From the NCBI RefSeq assembly GCF_014839835.1, contig NC_071634.1, positions 15,668,453-15,732,452 of the forward strand: a stretch of DNA of 64,000 bases. The letters are read 5' to 3'. Both the position numbers and the translations under genes were made by a program. The notes under the pieces are model-generated. The model was given only the letters and a program-made list of their open reading frames with translations. It was not told the origin of the DNA and did not search any database. Positions 1 to 33,254 of this stretch are shown one piece after another (position 1 is the first letter of the stretch; the number at the start of each line of letters is the position of its first letter). Source of the stretch: Dryobates pubescens (taxonomy: Eukaryota; Chordata; Aves; Piciformes; Picidae).

Positions 1-512
1 GCACAGCACACATGGGCACAGCACACACATGTGCAGATGGGCACAGCACACATGGGCACAGCACACACAGGTGCATGGGCACAGCACACATGCACAAGGG
101 CACAGCACACACAGGTGCATGGGCACAGCACACACATGCACAAGGGCACAGCACACATGGGCACAGCACACACATGCACATGGGCACAGCACACATGGGC
201 ACAGCACACACAGGTGCATGGGCACAGCACACATGGGCACAGCACACACATGTGCACATGGGCACAGCACACATGGGCACAGCACACACAGGTGCATGGG
301 CACAGCACACACATGTGCACATGGGCACAGCACACACAGGTGCATGGGCACAGCACACACATGTGCACATGGGCACAGCACACATGGGCACAGCACACAC
401 AGGTGCATGGGCACAGCACACACATGTGCACATGGGCACAGCACACATGGGCACAGCACACACGTGCACAAGGGCACAGCACACATGGGCACACACGTGT
501 GCACCCACTCAG
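1..512. repeat. CA-rich minisatellite (GGGCACAGCACACA units)
   Basis: Tandem array of GGGCACAGCACAC-type units alternating with ATGTGCAC or AGGTGCAT spacers. It lies in the EBF4 intron upstream of the first exon in the window and runs off the left edge. Long frames through it on the plus strand are Cys/His/Thr/Gly low-complexity shadows, not genes. Confidence 0.9.
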
Positions 513-562
513 CTCCCTGGCAGGGTGCCCCCCCGCCCTGCTCCCACCTCAGCTGCCACTGA

Positions 563-13663
<13,101 letters not shown>

Positions 13664-14129
13664 GCACAGTAGGTCCTGGCATGCCCCAGCGCCCCCCAGC
13701 TCCCGCTGGGATGAGCAGGGATACTGCACCTTGCTCTGCCCACCTCTCATCTTCCCTTCCAGCCATGCCCAGCCGCCTCATGCCACCCACGTGAGCCAGG
13801 ACAGCGCCGGAGCCGTGACACGGAGCAGGACTGAGCGTGGCCTGGCAGCGTGGCCCCTCTGACCTGCTCCCCGGGGCTCCCCTTGGGATCGGGGCACGGG
13901 GGGCTGTGGGACCCACCCCCTTCTGCCCTGCAGCCACCCCAGCTTGGTGACCCTGGCCATGGCCAGCACCAGCCTGGCTTGGCATGGCACAGCTTGGCTG
14001 GGTGGGTAGCACTCCTGGGGCCAGAGGGGCCCTAGGGGTAGCCTCCAGGAGTGACCTGAGCGCTCTGGGTTTGGCCCCGGAAAGACACAGAGAGACCCAG
14101 GGGAGTGTGGGGCAGCTGTGGGCAGGATG

Positions 14130-14480
14130 GTCCAGGGTGGGAGGGATGGATGCTCTGGGGCAGGAGAGATGTGCCAAGGTGGCATGGATGCTCTGGGGCA
14201 GGATGGAAGCTCTGGGGTGTGAGGGATGGATGTCCTGGTGCAGGATGGAAGCTCTGGGGTGTGAGGGATGGATGTCCTGGGGCAGGATGGAAGCTCTGGG
14301 GCAGGATGGATGCTCTGGGGTGTGAGGGATGGATGCTCTGGGGCAGGATGGATGCTCTGGGGTGTGAGGGATGGATGCTCTGGGGCAGGATGGAAGCTCT
14401 GGGGTGTGAGGGATGGATGTCCTGGGGCAGGATGGAAGCTCTGGGGCAGGAGGGATGCTCTGGGGTGTGAGGGATGGATG
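14130..14480. repeat. Minisatellite in EBF4 3'UTR
   Basis: Repeats of GGATGGATGCTCTGGGGCA and GGATGGAAGCTCTGGGGTGT, with degenerate copies continuing to about 14780. Confidence 0.88.
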
Positions 14481-15202
14481 CCGTGTGGTTGAGTGGATGC
14501 TCCAGGGTGGAAGGGATGGATGCTGTGAGATGGGAAGGATGATCCAGAAGAGGATGGATGCTCTGAGCTCGGAGGGATGCTCCAAGGTGGGATGGTTACT
14601 TCGGGGCAGGAGGGATGGATGCTTCAGGGCAGGGTGGGTGCTCGAGGTAGGATCGGGGGACAGGCCAGGGCAGAATAGATGCTCAAGAAGAGGATACATG
14701 TTCCAGGGCAGGAGGGATGCTCTGGAAAGGGGAGGATGCTCCAGGATAGGATGGATGCTCTGGGGCAGGGTGGATGTTCCAGGGCAGGACGGCAGCTCCG
14801 GCGGGACCCATCTGTCTCCCACACACAGTTCCCGGCTCTCTCACGGCTGCGGCCAGCGCTCGCTCTCCCCAGATGTGCCGCTCCACATCTGGAGCCGCCC
14901 ACCCGCAGCTCCCGGGGGGGCTGGGGCCGGATCTCTGCCCGCACCCCCACACAGGACCAGGACCCAGGTGGGAGGTCTGGGCTGCCGTGAGCCTCCCCAA
15001 GCCCAGCCCCTGCGTGGGTACAACACGGTCCCCGGCCCGCCCCAGGCCACCACCGCAGCTCTTTCCTCGTCATTATCACAATCGTTAATAATATTATTGT
15101 CATCATTTTCAGCGGCAGGCAAGGCCCTCCCCCGGCCCTGGCCCTGCCTCCCCGCCGCCCCCCGCCGGGGTTTTCCTTCTCCTCTCAGCCGGGAATTTTG
15201 TA

Positions 15203-15208
15203 AATAAA
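15203..15208 (+). terminator. AATAAA poly(A) signal, EBF4
   Basis: Canonical hexamer about 1.54 kb past the EBF4 stop. A second AATAAA at 15503-15508 gives a possible longer end. Confidence 0.6.
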
Positions 15209-16109
15209 GGGTAAAAGGGAAAAGAAACCAAAACATTCCCCCTGCCCCTGCCCGCACCCCTGGGGGTGGCCGGTGTCCCCCTCCCCCGTGTCTTGTGTAA
15301 TGGTGACACTGCCGTGTCCTGCTCAGCTCCCCCTCCCCGTGCTGTCCCTGCTGCCCCTCGCTCGGTGCTGGGTCCTGCCTGGGGTGTCTGCGGGGGTCCC
15401 GGGGGTTTGGGGACAGCCCTACCGCCACCCCCGGGGACAGGGTGACCCCGCGGCGGTGGCACAGGATCCCTCGGAGCCCGGGGAGGGGCTTTCTGACATG
15501 GAAATAAAAGGCCTTGCAGAAGGGCAGCGGCTTTGGGGGGGTCTGTGAGTGTGAAGGGGACTGTGCGTGGGGACACCCCCGGGGGCGGGGACGTCAGCCC
15601 CGCAGCTGCAGGAGTGACGGACGGGTCCCGGGGACCGCCCCAGGGAGAGGGCATGGGGGGCTCGACCCACACCGCCCCCCCCCCATCCAGCCACTCTGTG
15701 CTGGCAGCACCAACCCTGCGCCCTCATAGCCCCCAGGGGTCCTTGCCCTGCATCCTCCCCCCCCCAGGCCTGCCCAGGTGGGCAGCACCCATGTGGGGAC
15801 CCTTTTGCAGGCAGCTGAGGCCTTGCTGCTCATTGCATGGCAGGGGAGCTGAAGACCCCCACTGGTGCTGCCACCAGACAGGGACTGGACCCCCCCCGTC
15901 CATGGAAGGAATGGCTTGGGGGAGGACTCTGGGATCCCGGACTGGGAGGCCCCAAAGAGGGCTCTGCTCCTCCCCAGGCACCCTCAGCAGAGCAGGGGGG
16001 GTAAGGGGCTGTGCCAGGAGGACCTGGCATGCAGAGGTGGTGAGGGAATCCCAAAACCCCAGCTATTGCCCCCAAAGAAGTGTCACCCCCGAGGACCCTC
16101 CCAGCACCT

Positions 16110-16190
16110 TCATCTGCCTCAACAGCCCTAAATATTTGTCGATTAATTAACAAATTACTAATTATTATTAGGCACTGGCTGCCAGGGTGC
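16110..16190. promoter_or_regulatory. AT-rich island downstream of EBF4
   Basis: TAAATATTTGTCGATTAATT, AACAAATTACTAATTATTAT: TAAT-core homeodomain motifs in a GC-rich intergenic region. Candidate conserved enhancer by composition only. Confidence 0.4.
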
Positions 16191-16539
16191 ACCCACAGCC
16201 CACTCAGCTCCTCCCACGTCCCTTGGCTGCGGGGGGGAGGGTCCCTCCCGCTGGGGGCTCTCCTGGAGACCCCAGCCCCATGCAAGGGTCCCCTCCACCC
16301 CCAGGAGACAAGTGGGGGGCTGCTGGGGTGAGGAGTCCCAAGAGCTGCAGTCACCCAAAGACCCTCCCAGCGCCCCCTCACCCCCACCTCACATCCACCC
16401 CATTGCAGGAGGGCCTCTGCCCATGAGGCTGGGACAAGGCAGGGCAGCTACCAGACCCCCGGCTGGGGACCCGGGGGGCATGTCCCCACCCTGGCATGGC
16501 CCCTGGCACCCCGGCTCGGCGGCTGCGGGTGCAGCCCCC

Positions 16540-16620
16540 CCAGCAGAGCCAAGATGTTTAGATTAGAGGATAATGTGCCTGAAATAATTGCCTTAATCAA
16601 GAAAGGTTAATGAGGCTGCG
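16540..16620. promoter_or_regulatory. AT-rich island downstream of EBF4
   Basis: GATGTTTAGATTAGAGGATA, GAAATAATTGCCTTAATCAA and GGTTAATGAGG: a second low-GC pocket about 400 bp after the first, again rich in TAAT cores. Regulatory role inferred. Confidence 0.4.
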
Positions 16621-17699
16621 GGTGCGCAGGATGCCGGCGGCTGCCAGCACAGGCCAGGGCGAGTGGCAGCCTGGCACAGCTGGCACCAGCCACTGGCCAC
16701 CGGGCACTGGCCAAACCTGTGGTGGGCAGTCCCTGTCTGCCAGAGCCAGTGTGTACAGGAGGGTGGTGGCACCAAGCGTGGCCCCAGGACGTGTTTGGGG
16801 GCCACCTCCTGCGGGTGACCCCCTTGGGCATGTGCCATCTTCCCATGGGGTGTAGCTGCCACCCAGCCCAGCCTGGGACTGGCACCCATGGGATGCTGCC
16901 ACGGGGCATGTCCCACAGACCCTCTGCCTGCAGGGAGGTCCTCACTATCCCAGCCAAAATGTCCCCCCGGCGTGGGCACGACCTGCTGGGGAGCGTGAGA
17001 GTCACGGGGGGCTGCCAGGGGGCACAGCCACCCTCGGTTCCTGGCACCACGCCGCAGTGCAGCTGGCGCCGCAATTGGCACTTGGCGGCAAGCGAGCGCT
17101 CGATGGCTCTTGAGGCTGCACTCCAGGCTGAGCTGCGGCAGGGGGGGACCTGCCCCCCGTGCCCCCTCACCCAGGGCACCAGGGATGGCTCCTGCCGCCA
17201 CCCCGGGGCCTGCTGCCGGAGAGGGGCTCGACCGAACGGGGCACAGGCACCCTGCTGCTACGGGGGTTGGTATCACCCCCTAAGGCCACCCCACATCCTT
17301 GGGGTGTCACAGGGGCTTTGAGGGAGCTGGGGGACACGGGGGGGGGGGCCTGGGAGAGGAAAGGAGCTGAGGGGCTGGGCACATATACCACCCCCACCCC
17401 CCTATCCCCCCATGCCCCAGCTCGTGCCCGGCCATCACCCTGGCCTCTGCTGGGGCTCTGCAGATGCCCTGGAGCACAGGAGTGCCATGCGTGTGCCCAT
17501 CCCGTGCCACATGCACTCTGCTCCTTGCGGCAGGTTAAGGAGGCACAGATCAGAGCAGGACTCCTCATCTGTAGCGGGACCCCCACAGGGACACGTCCCT
17601 GTGCCCGTCTCTGTCCCCATCACTGTCCCCGGCACTGCTCCCTCCCCAGCCGGGCCCCGCTGCAGCGGGCCGCAAGAGGGCTGTCGTGGTCCGTGGATG

Positions 17700-18000
17700 G
17701 CGTCTGCACCCCAGCCTGCACCCCAGCCTGCACCCCAGCCTGCACCCCAACCCTGCACCCCAGCCTGCCCCCCAACCCTGCACCTCAGCCTGCACCCCAA
17801 CCCTGCACCTCAGCCTGCACCCCAGCCTGCACCCCAGCCTCCACCCCAACCCTGCACCCCAGCCTGCACCCCAGCCTGCACCCCAGCCTGCACCCCAACC
17901 CTGCACCCCAGCCTGCCCCCCAACCCTGCACCTCAGCCTGCCCCCCAACCCTGCACCTCAGCCTGCACCCCAGCCTGCACCCCAGCCTGCACCCCAACCT
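17700..18000. repeat. CCTGCACCCCAG minisatellite
   Basis: About 25 units of CCAGCCTGCACC / CCAACCCTGCAC, period 10-12 bp. Proline/histidine-rich frames through it are artefacts. Confidence 0.92.
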
Positions 18001-20689
18001 GGCACTGCCAGGGAGCCCTCTCGGGATGCTCCCAGAAGGTGTCCAGCACCCTCAGCCCCTGCTTAGGCAGACCCCACGTCCCCGCTGTGGAACGGGGGCA
18101 GAGGGCCAGGCTGGTCCAGGAACCCCATGCCCCGCACAGGGCCCCCTCACCCAGCCTGGGCACCCGCATGCTGCGCCGCTCCCCTGGGCACCGTTGGGTG
18201 AATGTGGCGGTGCCAGGGGGTTTGGACACGAGTCCTGCGGCCAGTCTGGTGGCCACCGGCGTTTGCCTTGGCTGCTGTCCCCCGACCTCGGCCGCAGCCG
18301 GGGCAGCTCGGGGCAGCGAGCCAGGCGGGCAGCAGCACCGGCACCAGGCGCGGGGCGCCGGCATCCCCAGGACCCCATACGGGAACGTGGGGCTCAGCCA
18401 TTGCGCTCCAAGGGGGAATCCCTCTTTTGGGATCCCCCCCAGCAGCAGGGGTCCCAGATGGGCTCCTCCCCACCCACGGGAAGCAGCATAGGAGCACCAG
18501 CACCAGTGGTGCCAGCAGCTCCGGCACCCAGCTGGTGGGTTTGGCCCAGATCCAGCTGCGGGGTGCCATGGGGGGAGGGGAACCACGGCATGTATCCGGT
18601 GGCATTCCTGCTGGGATGGAGCACGGCGCCTTTAAGGCATCTCCCCCAGCGGGATCTGGCAGCTGCCGGCGCTGCGGACGCGGCCGGCTTGGGTCGGAGC
18701 CAAGCTCCATGGGGAAATTCATAACATCCCTGGAAGTGCTGAGCAGGGCAGAATCGGAGAGCGCAGCCTGCCGAGCTGTGTGTGCCTTGGCCCCAGCCAG
18801 CTGCCAGCAGGGCCAGCCCAAACTGGCCTCTCCTGCCCTGGAGCTGGGCCGTGTGCCCACCGCCTCAGCCGGGAGGGCACAGGGAGGTGCCAGGTCTCCA
18901 GCAAACCTAGAAAGTGCCATCGCAGCGGGGCTGAGTGGGGCCGGTGCAGGCGGCCACCACTCCTGGACCCTTTCCAGAGCCCTGGGCAGGATGTGAGAGA
19001 TGCCTCAGCTCGTGGTGAAACCCTTCCCACCATCCAGACCCTGGAGACAAAGAATCATCCTGCGTGCCAGACATCTGGGCCCTGTGCCAGCCCAGTTCCA
19101 GCCATCCTCTGATCTTGGGCAGTGAGGGGGAAGGACTGTCCTGAGGAGGGGCCGGGATGGAAGATCCCACCCCACGGGAGCATCCCTGGGTGATGCAGGG
19201 CCAGAGGACTCTAGCCCACAGGAGCATCCCTGGGTGATACAGAGGCTGCAGCGAGCTCTGGGGCAGCCCCTCGGGTACACGGCAAAGCGGACAGGGGGTG
19301 GCACCAGCACTCCAGCCTGGCATGACTCAGGTGAAGACAATGGTGCCACCACAGGGTGCCTGTGGCCCAAGCCCAGCCTCTCCCTCCCACTGCCTTGGCT
19401 GGAGGCTGTAGAAAATGTCTCCAGAAGTCAGGACTTTTGGGAAAGTCCTTTCGGGGTGGAAAATGAGCTCATGGGAGGCTGAGGGCAGTGGTGTGGCTTT
19501 TGGAAGGGTCCCACACTGGGTGGGGGGAGAGGTAAGACACAGAAACCTTCTTCCTTGGTGGCATAGTGGCCCCTGGGCACCCCAAGCTGGACCCCAACCT
19601 TCCATCCTGGGCACCCCACTGGATTGGCATCAGCTCTGGCACTGAACACGCTGCAAATCCACGGCAGGGAGGTGACCTGGTCAGGGAGGTGACACAGGGC
19701 ACAGGGCAAGGCCACCCACACCTTGCCACGGTGCTGGCTTGTGCCCAGTGCCCAGACCCTGCGGTCTCACTGGCAATGTCCTGGCGCTCTGGGCACTGCG
19801 GGCACTGCTGTCCCTGGGGGTCCCTTCTGGGCAGAGCCCCAGGAAGGGCATCCCCACTGCCTGGCAGAGCCAGGGCTGGATCCAGATCCCTCTGCTGCCT
19901 GCTGGGCTGGGACTTGGCTGCAGAGCCTGGGCAGGCTCCGCTCCGGCTCCCGGGGCCTCCCGGGTCCCCCAGGCTCGGCCGGTGGCACCGATGGAAAGGG
20001 CTGAGCCCCTCCGGCCGCGCCGGCCCCGGCCATGGCTGGGAAGCACTCGAGGTCTCCTGGCATCCTGGGGAGTGTGGCACGGGGCCCGCGGGGCACTCAG
20101 CACACCCTTTGGCGTGTGCCAGGGGACGGTGGGCACCCACTGACCATGGGGACACTGAGGGATGCTGAGCACCGAAAGTTTCTTGGGGACAGTGAGGACA
20201 CGGTGCAAGGGTGGTGGGGACATCGTGGGGTGCAAGGATGGTGGGGGCACTACAGAGTGCTGGGAACAGCGAGGACAAGGTGCTGGGGACATCAGGGACA
20301 GCGAATAGTGCTGGAGACAGTGGAGACCCAGTGCCGGGGACAGCGGGGACCACGTCCTGAGGACAGTGGGGACCCGGTCCTGGGGGAAGTGGGGACCCGG
20401 TCCTGGGGGAAGTGGGGACGCTGAATGGTCCTGGGGACAGTGGAGCCCAATGCTGAGAGCACTGGTGACAAAGTGCAAGGGTAGTGAGGACACTGTAAGG
20501 ACAGTAGGGACATGGTGCTGGGGACAGCAGGGACACAACGGGGACACGGTGGGAACCCAGGGCAAGGACTACAAAGACAGCAGTCTGGAACCGGAGCCCC
20601 CAGTTCGAGGGGCTCTGGGACCAGCTGGTGACACTGGAGAGGGGGACGCGGGACAGTTTTACACACGCACACCCCCCGCAGACTCGGGC

Positions 20690-20876
20690 ACAGCCCGGCG
20701 GGCCCCTGGCCCGGTACGAGCAGGGTGCGGGCAGCGATGCCCCCCCCGAGGGGTCCCGGGCAGGCGGGGGCAGGGGCGGGGGCGGGGAGGGGCGGGAGGG
20801 GGAGGGCTGGGGCCGGCAGGACCGGGCAGGACCGGGCAGGGCCGGCGGGGCTGCTCCGCTCCGCTACGCCGCGGCC
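20690..20876 (+). promoter_or_regulatory. CpG-rich promoter and 5'UTR of CPXM1
   Basis: GC-box cluster (GGGGCGGGGGCGGGGAGGGG, GGGCGGGAGGGG) at about 20768-20800, then a CpG-dense stretch immediately before the ATG. No TATA box. The transcription start is not defined by the sequence alone. Confidence 0.6.
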
Positions 20877-29078
<8,202 letters not shown>

Positions 29079-29228
29079 CCAGGGTGCTGCCCCAGGGCCG
29101 CAGGCTCGGCGTGCGGGGCCAGAGGCTGCAGCCCGTGCCAGCGGCGGGGCCGGAAAGGCGCGGGGGGCCATGGGGAACCGTAACTGGAGCGGGTGCTCCC
29201 GGTGTCACTGCTGTGCGGGATACCACCC

Positions 29229-29234
29229 AGTAAA
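29229..29234 (+). terminator. AGTAAA poly(A) signal, CPXM1
   Basis: Variant hexamer about 150 bp past the TGA. No AATAAA occurs between the stop and the next promoter-like region. Confidence 0.5.
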
Positions 29235-29359
29235 GTTGGCTGTGCTGCCCCTCTGCCTGTGGATGCCGAACCCTGCCCCACGACCCAGCCCCGTGGGTCG
29301 GTGGGGACTGGACAGCGCTGGATCCGGTCCCGTGTCCCAGCAAGGTCCAGCCCTCCGCC

Positions 29360-29640
29360 GCTCATTGGCTGATGGGCACTCAGACTCCGCCCACCTGCAC
29401 TGGCCCCGCCCCAGCCGTTCTAAACCATGTGATCATATGTCCCGCCCACTGCCGTCATCGAGTCGCCCCGCGCCTGCGGCCCTCGCTGGGTGCCTATTCG
29501 TTCGTGACAGCGGGGGGGGCGTACCCCGGCAGGAGAGGCGGCCAATGGGCAGCGAGTTCTGTCTGCGTCAGGCGGGCGCTCGCGGCGGTGCGGCTGCGGG
29601 TGGAGGGTGCGGAGGGAGGGGGCGGGGCTATGGTGGGGGG
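29360..29640 (+). promoter_or_regulatory. Putative promoter of the first NAT8-like gene
   Basis: CpG-rich stretch with an inverted CCAAT (ATTGG, 29364-29368), a CCAAT at 29542-29546, CCGCCC boxes and GGGGCGGGGC. It precedes a probable 5'UTR intron that ends at the CAG just before the ATG. The first-exon donor is not certain. Confidence 0.45.
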
Positions 29641-30297
29641 CGCGGGGGGCAATGGGGAGCCGGGGGTGTACTGGGAGCAGTGGGGGCACTGGGGGTGTCC
29701 GAGAGGTGCTGCGAGCATGGGGGCACAGGGCGGGGATCTAAGGTGGGGTGGTATTGGAAGTGTGGGAGCACTCGGGGAGGTCCAGGCTGAGGGAGTCTGG
29801 GAAGTGCTAGGAGCATGGGGACAAAGGGGAGGGTGTGGGAGGTGCTGGGAGCGATGGGAGCACTGGGCGGGGTCTGTGGGATGCTGGGGGTAGGGGGTGC
29901 ACTGGGTGAGTCTGGGGTGGGGAATCCAGGGGGTGCTGGAAGCAGGGTGGCAATGGGAGGGGGTTCCAAGGTGGGGAGACTGTTGAGTGCTGGGATCGTG
30001 GATACCTAGAGAGGGAGGCTGGAGAGTGCTGTGCCGATCTTCATGGGGGGACAAGGGACCCATGGAGCACACGGTGTGGGGGGGGAACTTGTGGGGAGGG
30101 GTGCGGGGTCGCTCCTGGGGTTGGTGGGGAAGCATCCCTTGGAGGATGGAGTGGGGCAGGACAGCCATGTGGGGTGCGAGGAGGAGTCCGAGGGTAGGGT
30201 GGGGGAATCCATGGAGCTGGGCGCAGGCAGCACCTTCTGCCCCTGTGTCCCGTGGGTGGGTTAGGGTTCTGAACACGCTGCCGTGCCATCCTATCCC
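29640..30297. other. G-rich 5' intron/leader of the first NAT8-like gene
   Basis: Degenerate GGGAGCACTGGG and GGTGCTGGGAGC units, no coding exon. Probably the intron between a noncoding first exon and the single coding exon. Confidence 0.5.
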
Positions 30298-30303
30298 AGC
30301 ACC

Positions 30304-30966
30304 ATGGTGGAGTACCGGATTCGTCCGTACCGAGATGAGGACTACGACGCGGTGCGTGAGGTCTTTGCGGCCAGCATGAGCGAGTACGCGCCCGCCCTGT
30401 GCCAGCACGTCCTGCGGCAGCCGTGGGTGCTGCTGCTGCTGGGCTGCACCTTCTGCCTGCTGCTGGCCAGCGCCCGCTCCCTCCTGCTGCCCGTCTTGGC
30501 CGTCACCCTGCTGCTGGCGCTGGCCCGGCACCTCCTGGGTTACGCCTGGAGCGCCTACATCGAGCGCTGCCTCGCCGACGACCTGCACGACATCGCCGCT
30601 TCCTACGCCGAGAGCGCCGGTGCCCGCTTCTGGGTGGCAGAGGTGGACGAGAGAGTGGTGGGCACGGTGGGCGCACGGCCGGGTGACGCCGAGGGCGAGC
30701 TGGCCCTGAAGAGGATGGCGGTGCGGAAGGGTTACCGAGGCTCGGGCATCGCCACGGCCTTGGGGCGCACCGTGCTGGCTTTCGCCCGGCAGAGCGGGTG
30801 CCAGGCTGTGGTGCTCAACACGCTGATGGTGCAGCACGAGGCCCGTGCCCTCTACGAGCGGCTGGGCTTCTGCTGGCATCGCCGCTACGTCTTGCCAACC
30901 GTCTACGGCCACTTGGCCAACTGCACCATCACTGTCTACCGCTACGACCTGTCCAGTGCTCCCTGA
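30304..30966 (+). CDS. NAT8-like (camello-type) N-acetyltransferase, copy 1
   Basis: 220 residues, single coding exon; a splice acceptor (CTATCCCAG) sits four bases before the ATG. GNAT fold anchored in a membrane: N-terminal YRIRPYRDEDYDAV, hydrophobic segment about residues 38-80 (LLLLGCTFCLLLASAR and LLLPVLAVTLLLALAR), then acetyl-CoA binding motif A with KRMAVRKGYRGSGIATAL (R-G-x-G-x-A) and a C-terminal ARALYERLGF. Family members acetylate cysteine S-conjugates or lysines in the ER, or make N-acetylaspartate (NAT8L). Which substrate applies here cannot be told. A paralogue lies 2.8 kb downstream in the same orientation. Poly(A) signal AATAAA at 31490-31495. Confidence 0.9.
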   Translation: MVEYRIRPYRDEDYDAVREVFAASMSEYAPALCQHVLRQPWVLLLLGCTFCLLLASARSLLLPVLAVTLLLALARHLLGYAWSAYIERCLADDLHDIAASYAESAGARFWVAEVDERVVGTVGARPGDAEGELALKRMAVRKGYRGSGIATALGRTVLAFARQSGCQAVVLNTLMVQHEARALYERLGFCWHRRYVLPTVYGHLANCTITVYRYDLSSAP

Positions 30967-31510
30967 GCCCTGCTGCAGCGCCAGGGCTGGGCATCGTGCC
31001 CAGGCACTGCCATGGCCAGGCGCATGCCCTGCATGGGGACAAGGGGCATGGAGGTGCTGGGGGATGGTGGGCATCGTGCCCAGGCACCTGCATGGCCAGC
31101 CATGTCCCCCTGACCACACGAGCTATGCTGCTGGCTGCTGCTCTGCACTGGGCTTACCAGACATGACTTTGCCAAGTGGGCCCTACTCAGGAAGTGTCCT
31201 GCACACTGGCACAGGTGTGGCATGGGGGGTAGGGACCCTCATGCCACATGCAGTGGGGTCTGCAGGGCTCAAAGGGCCCCCATGCCCTGAGGATGTGTGG
31301 GTGCTGTGCTGCTTCCCACCAAGCCTTCCTTGGGCTGGGAGAGGTTTCCAGGGAGAGGCTGTGCCCCGCCTGGCCTGGGCACCTCTGTGTTCCCTGGGGG
31401 AAACAGCTGCTCAAGGGAGACTCCCCCCCAAGCTGTGTGCCCCACCTAGGTGCCTGCAGGTCAGGTATTGCCCCTGTGTGGGGTGGAGAAATAAAGGACT
31501 GTCTGCAGCA
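30967..31510 (+). other. 3'UTR of NAT8-like copy 1
   Basis: GC-rich, with a short duplicated block (GGGCATCGTGCCCAGGCA at about 30989 and 31069). It ends at AATAAA 31490-31495. Confidence 0.6.
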
Positions 31511-32004
31511 GTGGGCTGGGTCCTTCTTCCTGCACTGCCACAGGGTACCAGGAGTGCCACTCCACTCGGGCGATGGGGGTCTGGCACCACACAGACCATC
31601 GTGGCATCCCCGTGGGAAGGGGTCAGAGGCTGTCACCGTTGTGGGGCTCTGGAGCAGGATCTTACTTCATCCCATCACTTGTGCCCGTGTGCATCCCTGG
31701 GCAGGGCATGGTTGCCAGCCAAGTGTCCTGGAGCTTGGACACCTGCCCTTGGGGAGCTGCCTGTCCCCAAGGAGCTCTTTGTGCCCCCACCTTGTGCCTT
31801 GGTGGCCTTTGCTCGAGGGATAGGTGACTTAGCCACAACGAGCCTGGCAGGGAGCCTGGGGCTGGGTCCAGGCAAAGTCCCCTGCGGGGCTGAGCTGGGC
31901 CAGCGCCATAGGGAGCGGGGCTAGGGACTACAGCAGCTCTGAGCAAGGGGTTAAATGCACTCAGCCCCTCCCTCCCTATTGATCCTTCCCCCTCGCGGGG
32001 GTCC
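31511..32004. other. Intergenic stretch between NAT8-like copies
   Basis: GC-rich unique sequence with no recognisable exon, RNA gene or repeat. Confidence 0.5.
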
Positions 32005-32085
32005 AGTGCCAGGGCATCTGGGGGTTGGAACTAGATGATCCTTGAGGCCCCTTCCAGCCCTAACAGTTCCACGGTTCTATAGTCT
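32005..32085 (+). mobile_element. CR1 LINE 3' tail fragment
   Basis: GGGGGTTGGAACTAGATGAT, CCTTGAGGCCCCTTCCAGCC and GTTCTATAG: the typical end of a bird CR1. Very short, 5'-truncated. Confidence 0.85.
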
Positions 32086-32099
32086 CCTTCCTTCGGCAG

Positions 32100-32337
32100 C
32101 GATGAGGGTCCCGATAAGCAGCGAGGGAGGGAGGGGCTTCGCCATTCCCCATGCCCGCGCTGAAGCCTGTGCCCCCCGCCACACCCCCTCCCCGCCGCGG
32201 GATTTACCCACCCAAGCCGCAGCGTGACCCCAAACCCCGCCCGGCACGGGCTAGTGACCGCGTCCCGGTACCGGCGTGGGCGGCGCTCCCGCTCGGCGCC
32301 TGCGCTCGCTGCGTCCCCGGAGCCGCCGTCAGCGCGG
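32100..32337 (+). promoter_or_regulatory. Putative promoter and noncoding exon 1 of NAT8-like copy 2
   Basis: CpG-dense stretch ending in a good splice donor (GCGCGG|GTAAGG, donor at 32338). An acceptor (CCACGCAG, ends 33769) opens the coding exon. The start of transcription is inferred. Confidence 0.5.
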
Positions 32338-33254
32338 GTAAGGGCCAAGCTGGGGGGGGTACAACCGTCGGAACCACCCCTTCCTAAATCTAGACGAGAC
32401 CCCCCCCTTCCCCCCTTCTCCCCCTCCACCCAGAGGGCTGCAGAGGATGGCTGGAACCGAGCCGGCGTCTTTGGGCAGCAGCTTGGGCACAGGCCGGGGA
32501 TGGGGGACACAAAGCCCCCCCCGCAAGCCCCGCACTGTGCTGGGGGCATTGCGGGGCCCCTAGGGTCTGGCGAGGGACACCCAACATCCCCCCTCAGCCA
32601 CCCCCCGATCTGCTTGGAGCCGCAGTGTCTGATAGCAGCAGGTGGGGGGGGGGGGGCTTGGGGACGGACAGCGAGTCTGCCCAGGTTGGGGGGACTGGGA
32701 GTCTCCAATGGAAGGGGGCGCAGGGACCCCAGGGTGAGGGAGAAGCTCTCCCTTGCCCCCCGGGAACGAGGCCAGTGCAGACCCCCGCAGGGTTTTTGGC
32801 AGCTCAGGATCCCCAACCCCTTCCCCGAGGGCTCGGGGTCCCTCTCTGCCCAGGAGGGGCTTAGCTCCCCCTCCGTGAGCCCACAGCATGTGCTGAGCAG
32901 CCCCCCGCTGGGGTTCTGTGCCCCTCATCTCCCCTGCCCCTCCTGTGTACCTTTGCCCTGCTCCTCCAGTGGCACCGCAGGGCAAAGGATGAGCACCCAG
33001 GCAGCTGCCTGCTTCTGCCCGTGCCACCAGTGTGTCGGGGGGCCTGGGATTGTTCAGGGGAGGGGGCAGGCACCCCTAGATCTTCCTGGTTTTCCCTTTA
33101 TCACCCCCAGACCCTGCTCCCCTCTGCTGGGTGTCCCAGCCTGAACCCGTTCCCTGCAGCCTGAGTGAGATGAAACTTGGAGGTCCCATCCAGGGGCACA
33201 TGGGACCACTTTGCCTCCACCTTCATGGGGACCCCCATGTGGCAACAGCCCTGG

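Larger units (their letters stand above)
13664..15525 (+). other. EBF4 3' untranslated region
   Basis: Follows the TAA at 13661-13663. It contains a GGATGGATGCTCTGGGGCA-type minisatellite (about 14130-14480, decaying to 14780) and an AT-rich patch at 15058-15112 (CAATCGTTAATAATATTATT). AATAAA signals lie at 15203-15208 and 15503-15508. The exact cleavage site is unknown. Confidence 0.65.
15526..20640. other. Intergenic region between EBF4 and CPXM1
   Basis: No convincing coding exon on either strand. It contains two AT-rich islands (16110-16190, 16540-16620), a CCTGCACCCCAG minisatellite (17700-18000) and a degenerate GGACA-rich tandem region at about 20160-20570. The rest is GC-rich unique sequence. 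Confidence 0.6.
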
